Of a DNA stretch of 64,000 bases, positions 32,423 through 41,405 are shown one piece after another. The DNA is taken from the NCBI RefSeq assembly GCF_030014955.1, contig NZ_JAGRPV010000001.1, forward strand, positions 6,634,001-6,698,000, read 5' to 3'. Both the position numbers and the translations under genes were made by a program. Position 1 is the first letter of the stretch. Each line of letters starts with the position of its first letter. Under the pieces are notes generated by a model. The model searched no databases, had not been told where the DNA came from, and saw nothing but the letters and a program-made list of their open reading frames with translations. The DNA comes from Cohnella hashimotonis (GTDB lineage Bacteria > Bacillota > Bacilli > Paenibacillales > Paenibacillaceae).

Positions 32423-34285
32423 CTACTTGCGTTCCGGCAGGGAACGCACGTATCCGTCGGACATGCTGAGCAGCTTCATCGCGTTGTCATAGTTCGTGCG
32501 GCTGTTGCCGCCCGGCGTCTCTCCGCCGTCCTTGAAGCCGAGCGTGCGCCCGTCCTCGAAGCCCGTGCCGGAGATGAACATGCCGCTGTCGTCAATAAAG
32601 GAGCCCGTCGGCAAATAATAGCGTTCGGGCAGCATGTTGCCGGTTGAATTGAGCAAATCTTGGCCAAAATGAAGATGATCGGACATCGACAGCCCCGCCA
32701 GATTCGCGACCGTCGGGAAAATATCGGATTGTCCGCCAAGCGTGCCGATCGTGCGATGTTCGGCAGCGCCAGCCGGCAGCTTGATCAGCAGCGGGATATT
32801 GAGCATGTCGGTCAGCTCGTAATCGCGGCCGAGCATCTCCTTCATGAGCTTCTTCTCGCCGGACGTGAGCGAGTAGATGGGCAGACCCTGATGGTCGCCG
32901 TACAGCACGACCGTCGTGTCGTCCCACAACCCGCGCGCCTTCAGGTCGGAGATCAGCTCGCCGAGCGCGAAGTCCGCATAGTTCTGGGCGCGGATGTAAT
33001 CGCCGACGAGCGTGCCTTTGAAGCGCTCCGGAAGCTCCATCTTGTACTTGCGCGACGGAATCTTGTACGGATGGTGGCCGGACATGGAGATCAACTGCGC
33101 GTAGAACGGCTTGCCGCTCGCCGCCATCTCGGCCAGCTTAGCCGTAGACTTGGCGTACAGCACTTCGTCCGAGGCGCCGAACATGACGGTGTCCTCGTCG
33201 CCGAACAGCTTTTTATCGTAATACGTCTGCCAGCCGAGCGCCGGATACAACGCGGTGCGGTTCCAGAACACGGCGTCGTTCGTATGGAACGTCGCGGTAT
33301 CGTATCCGTTCGCGCCGAACAAGCGCGGCATGCCGGGCAGTTCTTTGTCTGCGTACTCCTGCGAAGCCGCTCCGTGGCTCGGCACGAACATCGACGTGTT
33401 CACCACGAACTCTGCGTCAGCCGTATTCCCCTGTCCGACCTGCTGATAGAAGCGGTCGAAGTAGAGGCTCTCGCCGACCAGCGCATTCAGATTCGGCGTG
33501 ATGATCTGGCCGTCGACGGATTTGCCGACGAGAAAGTTCTGCAGCGCCTCCATCTGGACGACGAGCACGTTTTTGCCGCTTGCCTTGCCCCAATAAAGCG
33601 GCGTGCCGGACGGCGGCACGTAGCCCTTAAGCTGGTCGATCTGCGCCTGCGTGATGCCCGAGACGTCGACTTGCTCGTCTTTGGAGGGCGCGAACGCGGC
33701 ATAGACCTCGTAATTGATGATGCCCATCTTTTCCGCCTGCACAACCTCGTTCATGCTATGCCGGTATGGCCAGACGGTGAAGATGCACGCAGCCAGCGAC
33801 AGCACGCCGATGACGGAGAGCACGCTGCGCCGCTCGCGGATCTTGAGTCCGCGCCCCCAGGCGCGGAACGCCTTGCTCACGCACAGCAGGAGCAGCAGAA
33901 CGACGAAATCGGTGTAGATGAGCAAGAAGTAAGGATGCAGCAGCGAGAAGACGCTCCCCTTGACCTCCGTGACCTGGTTCACCTGCTGAAGCGCATGGTA
34001 GGTGACGATGACGCCGAAATATTTATAATACATAATCACGGCAAAATAGACCGATGTCAGCACGCCGTTCGCGGTCAGATACAAGCCGAGCTTGCGCCTT
34101 GGCGCGAGCAGCTCGATCAGGCAGAAAACGACCCATACGGACGGCAAGCCCGTCGCGAGCGGCAGCCACAGCCGCCAGCCCTCGAAGATGACGTACCCGG
34201 CCAGGTACATTTTCAGAATCATCAAGAGGGAAAACAACACAAACGGCTTCGTAAGCCAAAACCGCACCCGCTGCCATGCCATCAT
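32423..34285 (-). CDS. LTA synthase family protein (LtaS paralogue 1)
   Basis: This 620-residue protein has five N-terminal membrane helices and an extracellular sulfatase-like domain. The catalytic Thr is in VGQGNTADAEFV (near residue 285), other metal and substrate ligands lie in ETFQ-like positions, and YGDHQGLP is the late His-Asp pair. LtaS uses phosphatidylglycerol to build polyglycerolphosphate lipoteichoic acid on the outer face of the membrane. The downstream PAP2 gene follows after 22 bases. A second paralogue in this window has the same layout. Whether this copy is a polymerase or a primase (LtaP-like) cannot be told from sequence alone. Confidence 0.92.
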   Translation of the reverse strand: MMAWQRVRFWLTKPFVLFSLLMILKMYLAGYVIFEGWRLWLPLATGLPSVWVVFCLIELLAPRRKLGLYLTANGVLTSVYFAVIMYYKYFGVIVTYHALQQVNQVTEVKGSVFSLLHPYFLLIYTDFVVLLLLLCVSKAFRAWGRGLKIRERRSVLSVIGVLSLAACIFTVWPYRHSMNEVVQAEKMGIINYEVYAAFAPSKDEQVDVSGITQAQIDQLKGYVPPSGTPLYWGKASGKNVLVVQMEALQNFLVGKSVDGQIITPNLNALVGESLYFDRFYQQVGQGNTADAEFVVNTSMFVPSHGAASQEYADKELPGMPRLFGANGYDTATFHTNDAVFWNRTALYPALGWQTYYDKKLFGDEDTVMFGASDEVLYAKSTAKLAEMAASGKPFYAQLISMSGHHPYKIPSRKYKMELPERFKGTLVGDYIRAQNYADFALGELISDLKARGLWDDTTVVLYGDHQGLPIYSLTSGEKKLMKEMLGRDYELTDMLNIPLLIKLPAGAAEHRTIGTLGGQSDIFPTVANLAGLSMSDHLHFGQDLLNSTGNMLPERYYLPTGSFIDDSGMFISGTGFEDGRTLGFKDGGETPGGNSRTNYDNAMKLLSMSDGYVRSLPERK

Positions 34286-34517
34286 AAACGCAAGACCGTC
34301 CCTTTATTTAATATACACCGCATGCCAAAAATGCCGACTAAATGTAAACTGCACGTAAAAGCCGACCCAAATCAACTTCATCATTATAGTCCTTTGCAGC
34401 CTTCAAATAAAGCGATGCATGCAATTGCCAGCCGCCGCCGGAATCGGGCCTGCCGCACGCTTCGCGCGTGGAAAAAATAAGCTATAATGTGGACATAACG
34501 AAAGGATGTGTGCGAAC

Positions 34518-34820
34518 GTGGCCATTCGATATACAAGACCTTACGACGAGATTCTGGATGAGCTCTCCCAGGCGCTGGCGACCATTCCGGACTGCTACGA
34601 TACGTTCGAGATGGAAGCGCAGGAGTGGGCGGACCTGACCCAGGCGGAAAAGGACGTGTGCATCCGCACGCTGGCCGACGACCTTTTCTACGTATTAGGC
34701 GCGGAGAAGACGGCGAGCGCGGGCTCCGGCAGCGTCGAGTACGACAAGGCGCATCATGTGATCAAGGTCGTGTCGACGCCGCAGCTCGTTCATATCGTCG
34801 GCCTCAGGGAGCAGGCTTGA
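34518..34820 (+). CDS. Small protein of unknown function, divergent from ltaS
   Basis: GTG 34518 (VAIRYTRPYDEILDELSQAL) lies 11 bases after AAAGGA and gives 100 residues. ATG 34506 is in frame but too close to that site. The sequence is acidic and probably helical in the first two thirds (DVCIRTLADDLFYVLG), with a short beta-like end. I recognise no family. Conservation in Paenibacilli seems likely from composition but was not checked. A strong palindrome that may end transcription follows at 34858. Confidence 0.65.
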   Translation: MAIRYTRPYDEILDELSQALATIPDCYDTFEMEAQEWADLTQAEKDVCIRTLADDLFYVLGAEKTASAGSGSVEYDKAHHVIKVVSTPQLVHIVGLREQA

Positions 34821-34857
34821 CGCTGCTTTCAGGCTGAACTGACGCTGTCCGGCCGCA

Positions 34858-34907
34858 CGCAAAGAGCCCTCCGCCGATTACGGATTACGGCGCGGGGGCT
34901 CTTTGCG
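34858..34907. terminator. Terminator-like palindrome
   Basis: CGCAAAGAGCCC and GGGCTCTTTGCG are perfect arms around a 26-base loop with an inner CCGCCG pairing. There is no T-run after the stem, only CTCTTTG within it. Confidence 0.55.
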
Positions 34908-35341
34908 TTGGATAAAGCTTAAGAACGATTCCGATTACATCACTCTCGCCCCGATCATGCCGTTGCCGCACAGCATGCCTTCCTCCCAGCGCGCCGTAGG
35001 CCTGGTCAACGCATATCCGTCCCGATTCGTGAACGATGCTCCTTCGGTTAACGATCGATAAGGCAGATTTTTAGTAGAGCTGATTATAAATAACGTTGAT
35101 TTTTAATAAGGTCGATTTTTGATAAGGCTGACTTTTCATACGCTTGACCGTTAATGCGGCTGACCACTCACGAAGAGAATCGCCGCTTTGATAAGCCACG
35201 TCTCATATGCCTTTTTGTAAAAGCGCTTTCTTGTCAGTATAACATGCAAACGGGAAGGAGCGCCGTCTAAAAGCGTTTGTGCCTGTGGTATAATGAAATA
35301 TTACCATTCGCGCGCGCTGCCGCGGGGAAGGAAGCTTAAGC
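34908..35341 (+). promoter_or_regulatory. Control region of the SNF2 helicase gene
   Basis: From 35050 to 35160 lie degenerate repeats of about 19 bases built on TAAGGCTGATTTTT. TTGTAA (35215-35220), 17 bases and TATAAC (35238-35243) form a promoter whose spacer holds TAAAAGCGCTTTCT, a 12 of 14 match to a cre (CcpA) site. A second, extended -10 element, TGGTATAAT, lies at 35286-35294. I see no coding region here. Confidence 0.45.
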
Positions 35342-38300
35342 ATGATTTATCATCCGTCCCTCCAGCAGATCAAGCTGCTGTGCGGGCAAACCGCGTACGA
35401 GCGCGGCATGAAGCTGGATAAAGCGGGCAAGGCGATGGCGGCCGACGAGCAGAAGGACGAACGCCGGTACGATGCGTACGTATGGGGCGCCGAGGGACGC
35501 CGCACCGTGCGCATCGACCTGGGCGATTCCGGCATCGTCGACGCAAGGTGCGATTGCTCGGCCGCGCATTCGCAATATTACTGCGAGCATATCGCCGCCA
35601 CGCTGATCCATCTCCACGAAGAGCGGGCGCCCGAGCCGGAGGAGCGTCCTTTTCCCGCGATGCCCGCGGCCAAGCGGGAGGCGCTGATCCCGACCCGCGA
35701 CCTGCTTTTCACAAAGGGGTTGATCTCGCTGTTCGACGGTCCCGCCGGGGCGGCCGAAGCGAACGAGGATAACGGGACCGAGGCCGGGGAGATCGTCCCG
35801 CTCGACGTCGAGTTCATCTGCAAGGCCGTGACCGAGAACACCCGCTCTCCGCTGCTTGCCATCGAGATGAAGGTCGGACCCAGGCGCCTGTACGTCGTGC
35901 CCAAGCTCAAGGAGTTCCTCGAACGGATCGAGCTCGGGCAATCATGCGTGTTCGCCAAGCATTTCGTCTACGATCCCGCCGTTCACGTCTTCAAGCCCGA
36001 GGACCGCGAGATCGTCGACAAGCTCATCGTCGTTGCGCGTAGCGAGGCCGCCTACCGCGACGCCTTCCGCGCGGCGCCCGGCGGCACGGCCTTCGCGATG
36101 GACCGGCTGCTCATCCTGCCTCCGCTAGCCTGGGAGGACCTGCTGCCGCTGTTCGCGCGCGCCAACGTCCGATTCGAGTACGGCATGCGGACCGCCGACG
36201 TCGTCACCGTGACCGAGGAGCCGCTGCCCCTCGTCTTCGAGCTGGACAGCGCCGAGGACCTCGAAGGCTACCGGCTGGACATCCGGGGTCTGGAGAAGCT
36301 CGTCATCCTCGAAAACTACGGCTGCGTGCTGGCTGAGGGAACGCTCCACCGCACGGGCGATGCGACGATACGGCGGCTGGAGGAGCTCAAGCGAATGTTC
36401 GCCTACAAGCCGGCCAAGCAAGCGTTGATCGCGCCCGCCCAGATGGAGTCCTTCCTGGACCGCGTCGTCCCTTCGCTCAAGCGGATCGGGCGCGTCGACA
36501 TCGCGCAGCCGATCGCGGACCGCATCGTCAGCCCGCCGCTCGCGGCGCGGCTCGATCTCGACTGGCTGAACGGCAGGCTGCTCGCCCGGCTCACTTACCG
36601 GTACGGCGACAAGGAGATCAACGCCCTGCAGGCGGACAGTCCGCTGCGGCGCGACGCCATCGACAATGACGCGATTCTCGTGCGCGACGTCGACACCGAG
36701 CATCGGATCATGGCCTTGATCGAGCGCGCTTCGTTCAAATATAACGGCAGTGAGCTGTATCTGGAGGAGGAGGACCTCATCTACCGGTTCCAGTACCGGC
36801 TGCTGCCCGAGCTCGAGCGGCTCGTCGAGGTGAGCGCGACGGCGCCGCTGCGGCGGCTCATCCAGGACCTGCCCCCTGCGCCGCGCATGACGATCGACTA
36901 CGACGCGCATGCTTCCTGGCTGGAGGTGCGCTTCGACGTCGAGGGCATCGACGACGACGAGATCCGCGACATCCTGCGCAATCTGGTCGAAAAGAAGCCT
37001 TATTACCGCCTGTCCGGCGGCGGCCTGCTCTCGCTAGAGGACGCAAGCTATGCCGAGATCTCCCGGCTCATGGACGAAATGGGCATTCGCAAGTCCGAGA
37101 TCAAGGGCGCGCGGCTCGATCTGGCGGCCGTGCGCGGCCTGCCGCTCATGGACGCGGACGTTCGCGGCGGCAGCGTCAGGCTCACGCGGGCGCTGCGCGA
37201 GCTGCTCGACAATATGCGCAATCCGGACAGTCTCGATTTCCCGATTCCGGACAGCTTGACGGCAACGCTGCGCGACTATCAAAAGTTCGGCTACCAGTGG
37301 ATGCGCACGCTCGCGCACTACCGGTTCGGCGGCGTGCTCGCGGACGACATGGGCCTTGGCAAGACGCTTCAGGGGATCGCCTTCATCGCATCCGTCGTAG
37401 AGGAGATCCGTGCCTCCGGACGTCCCGCGCTGATCGTATCGCCGGCTTCACTTATCTTTAACTGGAAGCACGAGCTCTCCCGCTTCGCGCCCGGGCTCCG
37501 GGTCCGGATGGCGGCCGGCGACAAGCAGGAACGCTTGGGCACCCTCTCCGGCATGGAGGACGCCGACGTCGTGATCACCTCCTACCCGCTGCTGCGCCGC
37601 GACATGGAGCTGTACGGGGAGCTGAAGTTCTACTGTCTCTTCCTTGACGAAGCGCAGGCAATCAAGAACCACGCGACCCAGACCGCGCAGGCTGTAGGCC
37701 GCATTCAGGCGGGCATTCGCTTCGCGCTGACCGGCACGCCGATCGAGAATTCGCTCGACGAGCTGTGGTCGCTATACGACGCCGTTTTCCCCGACCTGTT
37801 CGGCAGCCGGCGCGAATTCGCCTCGCTCTCCCGCGAGCTCGTGGCGAAGCGCGTGCGTCCCTTCCTGCTGCGCCGGATGAAGCGCGACGTGCTCAAGGAG
37901 CTGCCGGACAAGATCGAGACGCTGCAGCATTCGGAGCTGACCGACGACCAGAAAAAGCTGTACGTCGCGTACCTCTCCAAGCTGCAAACCGAGACGCTGC
38001 AGCAGCTCGAGCACGAAGGCTTCCAGAAAAGCCGCATGCGCATTCTGGCCGGGCTCACGCGGCTTCGGCAGCTTTGCTGCCATCCCGCGCTGTTCGTCGA
38101 AGGCTATGACGGCAGCTCCGGCAAGCTCGACCAGCTGCTCGAGATCGTCGGGGACGCGCTGGACGCGGGCAAGCGAATCCTGCTGTTTTCACAGTTCACC
38201 TCCATGCTCGCCATCATCCGCGAGGAGCTGTCGCTTCGGAGCCTGCCCTGCTTCTATCTGGACGGCCAGACGCCGGCGGCAGAGCGCGTTGAATTGTGCC

Positions 38301-38629
38301 GCAGGTTTAACGAGGGCGAGAACGACATCTTCCTGATCTCGCTGCGCGCGGGCGGCACGGGCCTGAACCTGACCGGCGCAGACACGGTCATCCTGTACGA
38401 CCTGTGGTGGAATCCCGCGGTCGAGCAGCAGGCGGCGGACCGGGCGCACCGGATCGGGCAAAAAAACGTCGTGCAGGTGATCAAGCTCGTCGCGGAAGGG
38501 ACCATCGAGGAAAAGATGGTCGAGCTGCAGCAGCGCAAACGCGACCTCATCGCGGAGGTCATCCAGCCGGGCGAAGAGAGCCTCTCCGCCATGACCGAAG
38601 ACGAGATTCGCGAGCTGCTGAACATTTAA
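35342..38629 (+). CDS. SNF2-family helicase with N-terminal SWIM zinc finger
   Basis: This 1095-residue protein has a SWIM finger at residues 70-83 (C70-D-C72 ... C81-E-H83), a middle region of unknown fold, and a SNF2 ATPase from about residue 640. Walker A is ADDMGLGKTLQ (near 667), the DEAD-box equivalent is LDEAQAIKNH (near 768), the motif VI is ADRAHRIGQ. This layout is the SWIM/SNF2 helicase found in many Firmicutes (HepA/YwqA-type). It translocates on double-stranded DNA and may clear proteins or repair structures, though the function in Bacilli is not established. It is complete and alone, so not linked to a restriction or defence cassette here. Confidence 0.9.
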   Translation: MIYHPSLQQIKLLCGQTAYERGMKLDKAGKAMAADEQKDERRYDAYVWGAEGRRTVRIDLGDSGIVDARCDCSAAHSQYYCEHIAATLIHLHEERAPEPEERPFPAMPAAKREALIPTRDLLFTKGLISLFDGPAGAAEANEDNGTEAGEIVPLDVEFICKAVTENTRSPLLAIEMKVGPRRLYVVPKLKEFLERIELGQSCVFAKHFVYDPAVHVFKPEDREIVDKLIVVARSEAAYRDAFRAAPGGTAFAMDRLLILPPLAWEDLLPLFARANVRFEYGMRTADVVTVTEEPLPLVFELDSAEDLEGYRLDIRGLEKLVILENYGCVLAEGTLHRTGDATIRRLEELKRMFAYKPAKQALIAPAQMESFLDRVVPSLKRIGRVDIAQPIADRIVSPPLAARLDLDWLNGRLLARLTYRYGDKEINALQADSPLRRDAIDNDAILVRDVDTEHRIMALIERASFKYNGSELYLEEEDLIYRFQYRLLPELERLVEVSATAPLRRLIQDLPPAPRMTIDYDAHASWLEVRFDVEGIDDDEIRDILRNLVEKKPYYRLSGGGLLSLEDASYAEISRLMDEMGIRKSEIKGARLDLAAVRGLPLMDADVRGGSVRLTRALRELLDNMRNPDSLDFPIPDSLTATLRDYQKFGYQWMRTLAHYRFGGVLADDMGLGKTLQGIAFIASVVEEIRASGRPALIVSPASLIFNWKHELSRFAPGLRVRMAAGDKQERLGTLSGMEDADVVITSYPLLRRDMELYGELKFYCLFLDEAQAIKNHATQTAQAVGRIQAGIRFALTGTPIENSLDELWSLYDAVFPDLFGSRREFASLSRELVAKRVRPFLLRRMKRDVLKELPDKIETLQHSELTDDQKKLYVAYLSKLQTETLQQLEHEGFQKSRMRILAGLTRLRQLCCHPALFVEGYDGSSGKLDQLLEIVGDALDAGKRILLFSQFTSMLAIIREELSLRSLPCFYLDGQTPAAERVELCRRFNEGENDIFLISLRAGGTGLNLTGADTVILYDLWWNPAVEQQAADRAHRIGQKNVVQVIKLVAEGTIEEKMVELQQRKRDLIAEVIQPGEESLSAMTEDEIRELLNI

Positions 38630-38746
38630 TCCAATATTTGTTGTCTCATATTGATTGCAAATCAAAACTTCGGGGTATAAAATTCATGAAATATTCGCCA
38701 CTAACACTGGCGTAGTACATATCATCCTACTAAGGAGTGATTTTTC

Positions 38747-39226
38747 ATGAAACAGCCCATGAAGAAGACCGCCGCGCTGCTGCTCGGCGCCGCCATCGCA
38801 TTGTCCGCCACAGGCGCCGCCGCTTACGCGGAGGATACTGCGCCGATGCCGTCGAAGCTGTGGTTCCAGGTCGGCAACTACAACATCGGCATCGACGACA
38901 GCGTGGAGAAGCTCGACACGACGCCTTACATCGAGAACGGCGTGACGTTCGTGCCGTTCGCGGTCATCGCCGGCAAGTCCGGCGCCCGCATCAACTACAA
39001 CGGCAAGAAGACGATCTACATGAAAAAGAGCAACAACAAGGATACGTACACGTTCACGATCGGCTCCGACAAATACGTGTTCAACGGCGAAGAAAAAACG
39101 CTGAACGCCAAGCTGACCGTCAAAAACGGCCGCGTCGTCGTCCCGCTTCGCGATATCGGAACGCTGTTGGGCTGGAAGGTCGCATCGTACGATAACGAGA
39201 AGAAAATCGTGCAGATGACGATGTAA
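38747..39226 (+). CDS. Secreted protein with copper-amine-oxidase-like N domain
   Basis: This 159-residue protein has a signal peptide (KKTAALLLGAAIALSATGAA then AYA cleavage near 27-29) and a copper amine oxidase N-terminal-like (PF07833) domain, with the two repeats TPYIENGVTFVPFAVIAGKS and TVKNGRVVVPLRDIGTLLGW. Despite the name, this domain does not bind copper. It is a wall or protein-binding module widely duplicated in Paenibacillaceae. It has a strong AAGGAG site and its own terminator. The target is unknown. Confidence 0.9.
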   Translation: MKQPMKKTAALLLGAAIALSATGAAAYAEDTAPMPSKLWFQVGNYNIGIDDSVEKLDTTPYIENGVTFVPFAVIAGKSGARINYNGKKTIYMKKSNNKDTYTFTIGSDKYVFNGEEKTLNAKLTVKNGRVVVPLRDIGTLLGWKVASYDNEKKIVQMTM

Positions 39227-39261
39227 ATCGTAAATCCAATGAAACAGGAATACCGTTAAAG

Positions 39262-39289
39262 ACGGGCACCCCTGCGGGTGCCTGTTTGT
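39262..39289 (+). terminator. Terminator
   Basis: GGGCACCC and GGGTGCCT pair around CTGC and are followed by TGTTTGTC. The T-run is weak. Confidence 0.65.
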
Positions 39290-39412
39290 CATGGGCGCGA
39301 ACCGTCATAAGATTGCTCCTGGTTGATTAGTTCTAACGGAATGGACGCCGCTCATAGGCTCAAACAAGCATCTTGCGTTTATTATTTACGGTGAGGGAAA
39401 GCGGGTGTCTGC

Positions 39413-39862
39413 ATGACGACCGAAACGACAAGGCAAGCGCTTCGTTTGCTCCTTGAAGAGACAATGCGGCAAGCCGCGCAAAAGCAGGAAGCCGCGATCG
39501 CCGGCTTCATTCGGGCAGCGGCACTGCATCTGCAACTCTCCACGTGCGCGATTGCCGACGACGTCCACGTCAGCGCCGGAACGCCCCCGAGCGCCAAGCC
39601 GCTCGCGGACGCGGCGGCCGGCGCGGCTCAGATCGCCGTAAAGCTAGACGAGCTGCAGCGTCTCGCATGGGACATCGCAAACAGGCTCAGCGCCTCACGA
39701 CCGCCTTCCTCGCTACGCCAGCCTTCCGCAGCGAGCGAAGCGGCTTTTTCGAACGTTCGATTTTCAAGCCCGGAAAAAGCGTCTCCGGCCTGGTTCGCCT
39801 CGCAAGACAAAAGAAAAAAGCTCCGCATTTCCTCGCGATCGAATGGCGGGCCGTCAAAATAA
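39413..39862 (+). CDS. Hypothetical protein
   Basis: ATG 39413 opens a 149-residue frame (MTTETTRQALRLLLEETMRQ). The first 95 residues look like a real helical protein: KQEAAIAGFIRAAALHLQLS, then AVKLDELQRLAWDIANRL. The last 55 residues are Ser/Lys/Arg-rich and low in order. The ribosome site is poor (GAGGGAAAGCG at some distance). The stop lies beside the bidirectional terminator, which supports a transcript ending there. I recognise no family. It could be false, as the opposite strand also holds an open frame. Confidence 0.45.
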   Translation: MTTETTRQALRLLLEETMRQAAQKQEAAIAGFIRAAALHLQLSTCAIADDVHVSAGTPPSAKPLADAAAGAAQIAVKLDELQRLAWDIANRLSASRPPSSLRQPSAASEAAFSNVRFSSPEKASPAWFASQDKRKKLRISSRSNGGPSK

Positions 39863-39909
39863 AAAAGTCTCATCCCGCGAACCGAATTCGCTTGGGACGA
39901 GACTTCTTT
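39861..39909. terminator. Bidirectional terminator
   Basis: AAAAAAGTCTCATCCC and GGGACGAGACTTCTTT pair around GCGAACCGAATTCGCTT between convergent genes. Confidence 0.85.
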
Positions 39910-39915
39910 AAAATA

Positions 39916-41343
39916 TTATTTGGCTGCAGCTTCCTCTTCTACCGGAGCGACGTAAGCCTTCTTCGCCACGAACGCGCCCTTCGCGTTGATCAAGCCTTCC
40001 CAATCGCCCTTGATCGCATGCGCCAGTCCGTCCTTGAACGAATCCGCCTGATCGAACGTCGGCTCGATGACGACCGCGCCTTTTTTGTCGATATAGCCGT
40101 ACTTGCCGTCCTGCTCGAACGCCGCCAGGCCTTCGCTGAAGTCGCCGACGTCGTCATAGTCCGTCTCGAAAACCGTCTTGCCGGTCTTGTCGATGAATTG
40201 AACGACGCCGTCCTTAACGACCGCGGCAAGTCCGTTGCTGAAGGAGTAGCCCTCCTCGTACTGCGCCGGGATCGCCCACTCGCCTTTCGCGTTCAGGTAG
40301 CCGAACACGCCGGTCGATTGCTCGACGCCGTCGGCTTCGGTGCTTACAAGCGTCGATACGAGCGCCAGGCCTTCCTTGAAGTCGGACACGGACTGATACT
40401 TCGCAGGAATGACCAGCTTGCCGGTCTTGTCGATAAAGCCGTAGTTGCCGTCGATCTGCACGGCCGCGAGACCGCCGCTGAAGTAGAAGGCGTCTTCGTA
40501 CTGCGCGGGAATGACGAGCTTGCCCGTCGTGTCGATGTAGCCGAAGCTCTCGCCGCTGCGTACCGCCGCCAATCCTTCGGAGAAGTCGAACAGTTCGTCG
40601 TAAGCCGGGCTCAGCACGACTTTGCCGGACTTGTCGATGTAGTTCTGCGTGCCGTCCTTCGACGTTACGAGCGCCAGTCCGTCGGAGAAGTCGTACGCGC
40701 TGCTGTATTGCACCGGAATCGCGATCTTGCCGCCGCGATCCTCGTAGCCGAACGCGTCGCCCTGCTGCAGCAGCGACAGTCCGCCGCTGAACGCGCTCGC
40801 CGTGCCGTACGTCGCGCCGATGACGGACTCTCCGTAGACGTTGACGAACGAGGTGTAGCCTTCCTTGGTGAACGGATGCAGTCGCGTATTCACCTCATAG
40901 GCGCCGGCCGCAGCGTTCCACGAGAGCGAAGCGCCCAGCGATTCGGCAACGAAGCGCAGCGGCACGTATGGCACGCCTCCGATGAGGACGGGAGCCGCGA
41001 CGATCGCGCTCTTTACGCCGTTCACCTTGGCGGTTTTCGATTCGGGCTGAAGAATGATCAGGCGGTTGCCTTTTTTGATCGAGATCGTGTTCGTCTTGGC
41101 ATCGTACTTGCCGGCTGCGCCCAGCGCGGCAGAGACGCCTGCGAGCGGTCCGTACGTCGCGCCGTTTTTCGTGACGGGCGCCCAGAGGGATTGCTGGCTC
41201 GTGCCGTCCACCGACACATAAGGCTTCGCGGCAGGCGCCGCGTAGGCGCCCGGAGCTGCGGCGAAGGCGAGCGCTTGCGCGCCGATGGCGACGGCGAGCG
41301 CGGTTTTGGCGATACGTTGTTGGATGCTGCGGCTATGGAACAT
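39916..41343 (-). CDS. Secreted WG-repeat protein with copper-amine-oxidase-like domain
   Basis: This 475-residue protein has a signal peptide (KTALAVAIGAQALAFAAAPG, cleavage near AYA-APA), a copper amine oxidase-like N domain (to about residue 150, with APVLIGGVPYVPLRFVAESLG), and eight or so WG repeats of about 35-40 residues (pattern FGYIDTTGKLVIPAQYEDAF-SGGLAAV). Such repeats form beta structures, but the function is not known. It is 62 bases downstream of the sulfate-binding protein gene on the same strand, and a terminator follows. Secretion or wall attachment is likely. Confidence 0.9.
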   Translation of the reverse strand: MFHSRSIQQRIAKTALAVAIGAQALAFAAAPGAYAAPAAKPYVSVDGTSQQSLWAPVTKNGATYGPLAGVSAALGAAGKYDAKTNTISIKKGNRLIILQPESKTAKVNGVKSAIVAAPVLIGGVPYVPLRFVAESLGASLSWNAAAGAYEVNTRLHPFTKEGYTSFVNVYGESVIGATYGTASAFSGGLSLLQQGDAFGYEDRGGKIAIPVQYSSAYDFSDGLALVTSKDGTQNYIDKSGKVVLSPAYDELFDFSEGLAAVRSGESFGYIDTTGKLVIPAQYEDAFYFSGGLAAVQIDGNYGFIDKTGKLVIPAKYQSVSDFKEGLALVSTLVSTEADGVEQSTGVFGYLNAKGEWAIPAQYEEGYSFSNGLAAVVKDGVVQFIDKTGKTVFETDYDDVGDFSEGLAAFEQDGKYGYIDKKGAVVIEPTFDQADSFKDGLAHAIKGDWEGLINAKGAFVAKKAYVAPVEEEAAAK

Positions 41344-41405
41344 CTCGGTTACCCCTTCATATTGGAAGATGACTGCTGGTCGAGCGTGAACGCTGTCGCG
41401 CCGGC

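Noticed and set aside
32660..34480. 606-codon open frame antisense to the first LtaS gene (and a similar 613-codon frame at 50139-51980)
   Set aside because: Both are shadows of conserved LtaS genes, with Arg/Val/Asp-rich sequence and no recognisable domain.
39628..39873. 81-codon minus-strand frame at the end of the 39413-39862 gene
   Set aside because: It reads through the bidirectional terminator and its sequence is less protein-like than the plus-strand frame.
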